DNA from: Hyphodiscus hymeniophilus
Taxonomy: Eukaryota > Ascomycota > Leotiomycetes > Helotiales > Hyphodiscaceae
NCBI GenBank assembly: GCA_016508695.1
Contig: VNKQ01000005.1
Span: forward strand, 310,001-374,000
Reading direction: 5' to 3'
Length of the DNA: 64,000 nt
Shown here: positions 55,843 to 64,000 of the stretch, one piece after another
How the letters are laid out: each line of letters starts with the position of its first letter
Position numbering within the stretch: the stretch's first letter is position 1
The notes under the pieces: model-generated
Database searches by the model: none
What the model saw: the letters and a program-made list of their open reading frames with translations, nothing else
What the model was told of the DNA's origin: nothing
Translations under genes and position numbers: made by a program

Positions 55843-56736
55843 CTGGCTCGCATTTCCTTGTACGGCATACATTCAAGGTGTGAATTGTTACTGTTGCAGA
55901 AATCTCTAAGGAGGAAGTTTAATGGGAATTCAAATGCGCGGTCCTTGCCTTACTGGAAAATCACCCATGGGTTGCGGCTGCGGACTACTCGCATGCACAG
56001 ACAGAGTTCTTTTCCGGAAAGGAGTGCATCGGCGAACTGGCCAATGACAGGCGCCTGGGTAAGAGCATAAGAAAAGATCACATGACATTTTAGAAGGAAA
56101 CCAGTAAACTCGCAATGGAGGAAAAAGAGCTTCTCTGAGTCTCAGAGAGAAACACATTAAAGCTGATTTGAGCAGTAACTTTGAAGCTACTTGGCAGCTA
56201 TCAATTGCCTTTTGAGCATCACGCACGTGACATACTTTCATTTTCAGTCTCCCGCTTTTTCAATGTTCATTATGCAAATGATGGAGCATCCCCTTACCAT
56301 CCCCTCTCCGTCCCCAGAGGTATATCCGCTGGCGAGAAAAGGAACGCGGCCGAGATGTGCTTGAATCTGTTTCTTTCCTCTCTTGTGGCATCCACGTCCT
56401 ATGGGCGAGTCCACGGCGTCATTGCGCTATGTGGAGACGATTCTGTTTCTTAGCACTTGCTGGATATTTTACGTCGAGTGTCATAACTTATATCTTCATA
56501 TCGCTGCCTAAGGAGCCCCTCGAAATGTTTTTGAGTTGCACTTATGAGAGTTCGCTGTTCCACTTCTCCACTTGGTGTACGATCTGATTGATGACGATGA
56601 CATGAGATGTCGATGCCGTTAGGGCTTAAAGGTACCTTGCCTAGTCAGCACAACTCCACGTCTGCAAATTCTCCAACTCGATTTTCTTCTGTCTTTCTCT
56701 TTATATTCCAGTCAGATTCCATCCAATCTCCATTTG
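55843..56736. promoter_or_regulatory. Divergent upstream region
   Basis: 0.9 kb between the regulator and the oxidoreductase starts. Short open frames only; presumed promoters. Confidence 0.4.
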
Positions 56737-58281
56737 ATGTCTAGGAATCGCAGTTCCGCAAGGCAATTCAAGACTTTGCAGCTGAGATTGTCAAACTTGC
56801 CAGCCTCGCCAGCAAGGCTGTACTCTTCTTTACGCACTCCCTTCCAAGATCAAGATTTCCAGCGAATCCGGTTGTCGAAAACTGGAATCACAGCTAGAAT
56901 GGTCACGACGCGCTCTCAAGTCAGCACATTTTCACCACCTACGCCTACGACATCATCATCCTCCTCTGTCACTGACGCCTCTTCGGACGAAAAGCAGCAA
57001 ACGATTGCAATTATCGGAACAGGCTGGGCAGGATGGACACTAGCACAAGATCTCAATCCCAGAAATGCCCGAATCGTCCTTATCTCGCCCCATCGCACAA
57101 TGGCTCTGACACCCCTTCTCGCATCAGCAGCTTGCGCCATCTTCGATTTTCGTCTCGCAGAAGAGCCCGTCCGACGTCGTAACAGAAGCTTCCAGAAATA
57201 CCAGGCCAACGTCTCGTCGATTGATTTCGGGTCCAAGACCATATCATGCACAAGTGCAATAGGAAGTCAACGGTCGGGATTGAGTCAAGAGGACATCGAA
57301 TCGGGGAAAGGATTCGAGGTACAATACGACAAATTGATTCTTGCTCCTGGGTGTGAGACAAACACGTTTGGCACCCCGGGCGTGAAGGAACATGCGCTGT
57401 TCATGAAGAGCGTTAAAGACGCAAGGACATTGCGTGAGCGGCTTTTGGACTGTTTTGAAGAGGCCTCGCTGCCAACGCTTAGCGATCAGCAGCGCAAAGA
57501 CATCTTGCATTTTGCAATAGTAGGAGGTGGACCAACAGGTGTGGAACTCGCTGCAGAACTAGATGAGTTAGTGCAGCAACACCTTTTGGCTGTCTATCCA
57601 CACCTGAAAGGCTTGCCCACGATATCGGTATATGACGTCGCAGATCGCTTGCTGGGCCAGTTCGGAGAGAAACTGAGCCAGTACGCGATGTCTCAGTTCA
57701 CGGCACGGGAAAACGTCACGATTTGCACGGAGAGACACATCGAAGAGGTCCACAAGGACGCTTTGATTGTGAAGGAGGAAGGGAGGGTTGGTTTCGGAGT
57801 CTGTGTTTGGGCTGTCGGAAACAAAGCCTGCAAGATGGTCGAGGAACTGAATGTCAGGAAGACCGAGAAAGGCATTGAAAGAATCCTCACAGACTCGCAT
57901 CTCCGTGTCTTGCAACCTGACTCGAAGTCGGGAAACAAGGTCCTGGAAGGTGTATGGGCACTTGGGGATGCAGCAGATATACAGGGCAATTCCCTCCCTA
58001 CTACTGCCGAAGTCGCTGTGCAGAAAGCTAAGTGGCTCGCGAAATGCATCAATTCGGGTGAGATGGGAGGAAAGTTTGAGTATAAAAACAAAGCCTTGGT
58101 TGCGTATATTGGGCGTGGTGATGGAGTTATTGAGGGGAATCAGGATTGGACGGGAGCAAGTGCTTGGTTGGCTTGGCGATCAGGGAGTTTGGAGTGGACC
58201 CGAAGTTGGCGAAGAAGGGTGATGATCTTCGTAAATTGGGTTGCTAATTGGATTGATGGGCGCGAAGTCGCTAGGAGGTGA
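56737..58281 (+). CDS. NDH-2-like FAD/NAD(P)H oxidoreductase (alternative NADH dehydrogenase family)
   Basis: 514 aa, one exon, two Rossmann folds: FAD site IAIIGTGWAGWTLAQDLN and NADH site FAIVGGGPTGVELAAELDEL. Further blocks are YDKLILAPGCETNTFGTPGV, CVWAVGNKACKMV and VWALGDAADIQGNSLPTTAEVAVQKAKWL, the usual GD and quinone-side region of type II NADH dehydrogenases. The C-terminal part with WLAWRSGSLEWTRSWRRRVM matches the membrane-anchor region. The N terminus (~75 residues) is Ser/Arg-rich, consistent with mitochondrial import. It probably passes electrons from NADH to ubiquinone without proton pumping. AIF/FSP1-type relatives are the alternative. Confidence 0.85.
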   Translation: MSRNRSSARQFKTLQLRLSNLPASPARLYSSLRTPFQDQDFQRIRLSKTGITARMVTTRSQVSTFSPPTPTTSSSSSVTDASSDEKQQTIAIIGTGWAGWTLAQDLNPRNARIVLISPHRTMALTPLLASAACAIFDFRLAEEPVRRRNRSFQKYQANVSSIDFGSKTISCTSAIGSQRSGLSQEDIESGKGFEVQYDKLILAPGCETNTFGTPGVKEHALFMKSVKDARTLRERLLDCFEEASLPTLSDQQRKDILHFAIVGGGPTGVELAAELDELVQQHLLAVYPHLKGLPTISVYDVADRLLGQFGEKLSQYAMSQFTARENVTICTERHIEEVHKDALIVKEEGRVGFGVCVWAVGNKACKMVEELNVRKTEKGIERILTDSHLRVLQPDSKSGNKVLEGVWALGDAADIQGNSLPTTAEVAVQKAKWLAKCINSGEMGGKFEYKNKALVAYIGRGDGVIEGNQDWTGASAWLAWRSGSLEWTRSWRRRVMIFVNWVANWIDGREVARR

Positions 58282-58773
58282 TGAAGGAACTACTGCCCGT
58301 ATTCGGCGATTTCGAAAATGATAGTTCTGTCGTAAGTGATTTTACATGGTTGAAATTATTCAGGTGAGAAGACCTTTGAGGGTAATTGGATTGACAGTGT
58401 ACTGATAACAACGTTTCGTTCTCCTTGTTCGACTTATTTTTGTTACTGAGTTATGCAGGCAGGTACGGTATCAGGTCAACCGAAAGGTTGCCCTCGCGTG
58501 CCCTCACGTCTTCTCTATTGCCTACGCTACATACTCATTCGGACTCGTATCATCGGCGCATGATGTTTTCGATAATGACCTCGAAAATAAAGAAGGTGGA
58601 TTAGATTTGATTTCATGCCTTAAAGTAAGACAGAGGATCTTTCCCACAGGATGGAATGACATAGAGCAGCAATAAATGCCGCAATCCAACGCCCTCATGT
58701 CCGTTATAGCTTACATTCATCCCACCATGTTTCGACGCTTATCCCAGATTTGCATATCTTATACTCGTACACA
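58282..58773. other. Intergenic between convergent genes
   Basis: About 490 bp between two 3' ends. Nothing seen. Confidence 0.4.
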
Positions 58774-61700
58774 TCAAGAACCAAACACATCACTGCCCTC
58801 GTTCTGCTTATCCCGGCTCTCGTCCTCACTGGCTTTAGCTTTTTTCGCCGGAGGCTCAGAGTTGCTATCCTCTAATCTCTCCCAGCCTCTCTTTCCGATC
58901 TTCGCACCAGAAGCACTCATCATCGCACGCCAATCCTTGGATTTCTCCTCAATAGCTCTCAATTGCGTCCCAGCATTCCCGATCTTCATCCTCACAAGCA
59001 TACCCTGGCCATTGAGTTTCGCTTTCTGGGCCTTATCAGGACTCGATGCACTCGGTGTACCAATGACTGCTAAGCTCGAGCTGGAGTCAGAGCTCGAACC
59101 TGGAGAAGAACTTAATTCTTCCGAAGTCGAAAAATTGGACGTATACTGACGAGGGGGAAGCTTGAAATCACCGCTTGGCAGCTTGATACCTAGAACTTGT
59201 GCCCGTGGGCGTTTGACTTTTGGTCTTGGAGTTGAGTATTCAATCTCCTCATCGTCAAGTGAGGTTTGAGCTGTATCGGAGGAAGATGGGGCTGAAAGTT
59301 GTGGCGAAAGCGAAAATGGAGTCTGCGATGCAGGTTGCGTAGCAGAGGAATCTTGACGAGTCTGAAGGGACACGGAGTTATCTGTGCCGGAGTATTGGGA
59401 TACGGGGCGTGTCGATAAGTGAGCTCCTGACCTAACGGGTGCAGTATAGCCGCACACTCTCTGCGATCTCGTGCAGAACGAACAGCTTGGCTGAAACCCA
59501 TCGCATTTGATCTTCCTTCTTTTACATAGATCACACGCGCTGTTCACTCGGGCTCCTTTCTTCGCACTGGACAAGCTGGGACCGATGCTTGATTGGGCTG
59601 AAGACATCGTGGAAGCTGAGGCCGAGGAATCGAGTCCTACATCGAAAGAGGTTAGGGGAAGAAACCCCGGACCAGAGCTAACATCGTTGTGGAGTTGACG
59701 TGGCTTGCCGCCAAATACATCAAGGATCTGACTCGATAACGAAAAGGAATTCTGGGTTGGGGATGGAGCAAACGTTGGAACCATGCCATGTGTAAGCATA
59801 TTGCCGCTGATGTCACCATCTGTGGCTAGAGAAGAGCGCTTCTTCATCTTTCCCTGCCAAACTGGAAGACTGTGGCCTTCGTCTCGCTCTTCCTCATCGT
59901 CAGGAGATGTGGGATGGATATAATCGTCTTCCTCAGGAATAGCGAATGTCAACTTTCGCTTTCTTGTCGCCTTTTCACCAGTGGCCGGCCCATCCGCAAA
60001 ACTGGCTTTCTTGGCTCGCTTCTTGCCTTTAGTTTTCGGACTCAGGGAGTTAAGGACAAGACCGGCATCAGGATCACGCTCTCCAATTCTCGTACCACCT
60101 GTACCGAAAACAAGTTGGGGAGTCTCGAGTTTAGCCATTTGGTCGGGCCCAGGAACTTCGTCAGGTGGAAGCGGTAAGAAGCGCACATTTCGAATCCAGT
60201 CATACATCGTCTGGTCGTCCAAAATGGTCTTGCATCTATTATGCTCTTCCGTGCTCATGTCTTTTCTTCGCTCGAGGATGACTTCTTCAATACTGCCTTT
60301 CAGCACCAAAGTTTCCACGAAAACTGGTTTTGTCTGACCTATCCTATGAGCTCGCTTAACGGCTTGCGCTTCGATTTGTGGCGAAAAGACGGGATTGACG
60401 AAGTACACGCGTGAAGCAGAACTCATATCAAGACCAAAAGCAGCTTGGCTTACGTCCATGAGAAGAACGCGGAATGTTTCGGACTGATTGAAGGTCACAA
60501 CATAATCAGATCGACGAGTAGAAGCGAGAGACTTGGCGTAAATCAGATGTTCAATTCCAAGAAGTTCCAGAGCTTGTGCAATGTAGAATGCGACGTTGTC
60601 AGCTTCATAGAAAACGATAATCTTCTCGGTACTATGATATGTGACAATACGATCCATGAGATAAGATAGTTTAGCGGAGGAAGTCGATAACACGGCCGTG
60701 GAGGCGAGAGGAGACGAGGAAGCTAAGGTCCCTGAAAGAACTGTGGATTCGGATTTCTTGAGCGCTGATCTTGTCTTGGTAGCAATCTTGCTGTTATCAA
60801 GTTCTCCCCGATCATGAACGACGTCGCTAGTGGATGCTTCACCAACCATTGCATCGTTTCCAATCGTTGCGGCTTTTATACTAACAACAGGGGGGCGAGA
60901 TCTCTTCTTCGGTGATGACCCATGGCCAATTGAGACACCGCCAGCCAATGCAGGAAGAGCTTGTTCTGCCTTTTTCGGATGTATAAGGTCCTTCTTGGTC
61001 TTTTTGGAGGGACGAGCATTTGGTGGAGGGTTCTGTGCCACATACGCAGCGTTACGAACTTTTTGGCCTTCCTCGAGCAGTCCATCCATTGGGTCTTCTT
61101 TCCACAGTTGTTTGCCCACGAAATCATGCAAGCTATGAACCATGGCAGCCCCCATAAGCGTTGGATTTCTCGTGTCTTTGTCCAGTGCCCACGCAGCGCG
61201 AACAGACTCGGGAAGTTCGTTATCGACATACATTGGCATCTCGTGGCCTTCACAAATTTCCTTTGATATTCCATTCTCCAAAATGACTTCGCCGACTTTG
61301 ATGGCGTCATTCAATAAGACCTCATCCTCGGCGGTCACCGGCACCTCTCTCTTCTCCAAAAACTTCTTGGCAATATCAATGGTAACTCGAACGTCTTCTC
61401 TCGTGAAGCCAGACCAGAAGAACGAGGCTTGCCGCAAGTTGGAAACGAGTTCTTGCAACGGTTTTCGCTGCCGGGGATGGAATAAAAAGTCTTTGTCTTT
61501 GCGTTCTGAAGTCACGGCATTTGAGACGATCATCATGGAAAACATATTAAGAGAAAGCTTGTCTTGGTAAGAGCCATCGAGGATGACAACAGACTGGTAC
61601 AAGGGAGGGAGCGTGATGTCTAAGCTGACATCCTCAGGTCTATGACGAATGATGAGTTGACTCAGCGTTGATTTTAAGCAATCCATATTCCCGTGGCTTT

Positions 61701-63898
61701 TGGAACCGTGGCGGGGTTGCATAACAAGTTGCGACCAAGACGCGAGATCGTTGTCGTCTTTAGAGTTGGCCCATGGTCGAGCTCTGAGATACATCGTCGC
61801 AATGTTGCCAAGCTTCTCCAAATCCGTGCGTTCTTGGCGATAGATTGCGTTTTCCTGCTTACCTGTATTCGAGGGCTCGCATACAGATTCAGACGAGTTA
61901 AGCTCGAAAAGTTTGGTGGCGATGCCTCCACTCAAACCCTCGTCGCGCTCACCAACATGCTGATTCAAGGGGGTGTTAGACATCGACGACACCTCAGAAT
62001 TGCTTAATGCTACTTCGGCCCCATAAAGTCCTTGAGTTGGAGTTCCTGACACAATCCAACGAGAACAGAGTTGCAAAAAGTCAACAACAGTTACAGCCTC
62101 GGTTCTGGAGCTGCTTGAAGCGTTGCCAAAGTTGTGGCCTTCGTCAGTGATTAAGCGCTTGAAATGGAGATCCTTCAACGGGGATCGATAAGCATCTGCT
62201 TCTTTAAAGCAGGTGCAGTCTCGCTCTCTGGTGCTGCCGATATAAGGACATCGGCAAACGTCATTCGTAGTTGTGCGACGTCTGCCTTGATTATCGCTAC
62301 CATCCTTTGCTTCTTTCTCAAAGCGCTGCCTGCTAAATAGGATGATATCGTATTCTGCAAGTTCTTGGGCAGGGGGTAGATGTGCTTTGTTACTATTCAT
62401 AACCAGTACCTTGAGGCCGACTGTATGCTTCTTAATCTCGTGTCGCCATTGCTGTACTAAGTTTGGGGGTACAACCACAATAGTCGCAGTGGAGAGCCAT
62501 ATCTTTCGAGGCGGAACAACGATCGGCTTTCGGGACTCTCTTCTTGGTGCAGGACCAGGAAGATAGTAGTGGCCAGCACCTTTCCGGATCGCCTGGAGGC
62601 ATCGCGAAAAATCGTACCCCTCGGCTTCCATCGCTGCAAAGTGGCCTTTCCAGGGAGTTCCAGTCCGGCCGATAGTCGCAGCAGCCATGTCTGTCAGTGA
62701 GCCAGTCTTCGGGCGAACAGGAACTGTACCAACGGAAAACTCGACTGGAATCTGGGAAGACAATTCTCTGGTGGCGAGGATCAAAGCCAGGCAGATCAAG
62801 GTCTTTCCAAGACCCATAGTTTCTGCACAAATTCCACCTTTCGCGGACTCGTATGTACGAGGTTCTCTTAAGCAAGACCCTGCATCTATATCACAATACC
62901 AGGTAATACCCTTTTGGTCGATAACCGGCCTCAATCTTGGATCGATGATTTGAGATGGTTGTGCTTCGCGCTGAAGCATTAAGGCAGCAGATCTTCTTTG
63001 ATATGAATGCATTTTTGTAGTCAATCCTCCAATATCACTGTCAAGTATTCTGTACATGGCATCCTTGGCGTATCGGTCGACCACGATTTCCGGATCCGGC
63101 TTTGGTGAGGGGAGGGTATTGAAGAGGTAAAACAACGAAAGGTTTTCCTTCGGCTTCTCATCCAGAGAGCAGTCGATGTGTGAAATCGGACTATTTACAG
63201 ACCAATACCCACTCCATGTAGTCTTTGAAATATCCAATTGCGCAATCAAAAGCAACATAGCCTTGCGTAAAGAGCTCTGCTCCCGGTCGATGCTTCCTCG
63301 TCCAACGTCGTCAGGGAGAACGTATATGCGAATTTGGCCTAGATGCTGATCCTTCACCTTAAACTCCATTCGGACCCAACCCGCAACATGCATTGTGCGA
63401 TATGGCTGTAGCACTCGCGAGCTGAGCAGAAGCTCTTGAATATCGTTGGCTAGGAAAGAGCCTCCTCGAGTGTAAACGTCGCGAGGGTGCGCAAATGCTC
63501 GCCATGAGCTACATGTCTTCCAGACTTCTGCTGTGACGGCGCAGTCACTTCTTTGTATCCGTAGACATCCAACCGGTATGTATTTGTTAATATCGAGTAT
63601 GTAATCAAGAGTAGGATCGGTGGGAGAATTTGGGACGGGGTTCAAGGCGAAGTTGAAGCTCGAATCGGTCATTTGAGCATCGCTGGTAGACTGGGCAGTA
63701 TCTTGTAGATTTGGTAGCTTTTGCATGTTGTTGGATGACTTCTGCCATCACGGTCAGTATGGATTGAGAAGAAATTACTGGATTCCAGCGCTGGCTTACA
63801 AGGACTCCATCAGCTTTCGGGCTGAGCCTAATTCTCTTGCGCGAGGGCTCCTCTCCATTGAGGTCGAACATCCTCTTAAGAGATCTAATAAGGTTCAT
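58774..63898 (-). CDS. SNF2-family ATPase with C-terminal Zn2Cys6 cluster
   Basis: 1688 aa from exons 63898-63800 and 63741-58774. The N terminus is basic (RSLKRMFDL; PSRKRIRLSP). SNF2 motif I is CAETMGLGKTLICLALIL (~residue 335). A Cys-rich insert CRCPYIGSTRERDCTC precedes motif II FKRLITDEGHNFG, and motif III is RWIVSGTPTQGL. The C-terminal helicase lobe runs from KIIVFYEADNVAFYIA through FRVLLMDVSQAAFGLD and VKRAHRIGQTKPVF. No RING is seen, unlike Rad5. After a basic, Ser/Lys-rich stretch, residues ~1433-1462 form a canonical zinc cluster (SACDLCKRRKIKC, then DGFQPSCSFCTRSQRVC) encoded at about 59451-59543. The rest is disordered and Ser-rich. Likely a nuclear DNA translocase tethered by its own DNA-binding module (inference). 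Confidence 0.88.
59451..59543 (-). other. Zn2Cys6 domain inside SNF2 protein
   Basis: C-x2-C-x6-C-x6-C-x2-C-x6-C spacing with the basic KRRKIK loop between Cys 2 and 3, in the same uninterrupted exon as the ATPase motifs, so fusion by mis-splicing is not needed to explain it. Confidence 0.92.
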
Positions 63899-64000
63899 TG
63901 ACGTAACGGAACGGTTGAACGTGACATGTCTAAAGCACTTGCGGTTCTGGTCGTTTAGGCAGCCAGGGAAAGCTGAGGAGGGTTTCCTAAGATGCCAGAA

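Noticed and set aside
54178..63898. Possible secondary-metabolite cluster (regulator, oxidoreductase, SNF2 protein)
   Set aside because: No backbone synthase or tailoring enzymes; the oxidoreductase is of the NDH-2 respiratory type.

Overview
The window is nuclear DNA of a filamentous ascomycete (Pezizomycotina). The evidence is dense short introns (mostly 43-66 bp, GT...AG with CTAAC/CTAAT-like branch sites), an intron-containing tRNA-Lys, and a typical fungal gene set: ATG22, TVP38, a CreB-like deubiquitinase, Zn2Cys6 regulators, a GH35 beta-galactosidase and a GPH-family sugar carrier. The residue patterns feel like Leotiomycetes, but that is only an impression. I built gene models by joining open frames at splice sites and checking phase; exon limits are given where I worked them out.

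Left third (1-25 kb): HEM14 (protoporphyrinogen oxidase, 5' end outside the window), TVP38, a large lineage-specific membrane glycoprotein with a probable GC-AG intron, an ARO8-type aminotransferase that is one base short after its start codon, a DEAH-box helicase with dsRNA-binding-like domains and a possible mitochondrial presequence, tRNA-Lys(CTT) followed by a tRNA-T-arm-like hairpin, a small coiled-coil protein, ATG22, and the Mediator subunit MED14.

Middle (25-47 kb): an unknown protein built from two related halves, a regulator-like gene with half a zinc cluster, a CreB-type ubiquitin hydrolase, a 2.7 kb low-complexity stretch, a GPH sugar transporter, dynamitin (dynactin p50), RTC4, a decayed GMC oxidoreductase, a long pentanucleotide microsatellite, the tiny four-exon gene YOS1 divergent from ALG12, and a DUF924 protein.

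Right (47-64 kb): a secreted GH35 beta-galactosidase in nine exons (one of 11 nt), a 3.2 kb gene-poor stretch with a helicase-like relic, a Zn2Cys6 regulator, an NDH-2-like oxidoreductase, and a very large SNF2-family ATPase carrying a canonical Zn2Cys6 cluster near its C terminus. That fusion is the most unusual protein here.

Most genes are housekeeping and do not form one pathway. Several serve the secretory and vacuolar membranes (TVP38, ATG22, YOS1, ALG12). Several gene pairs are divergent over short shared upstream regions (YOS1/ALG12, dynamitin/RTC4, ATG22/MED14). I see no biosynthetic cluster, CRISPR array or intact transposon.
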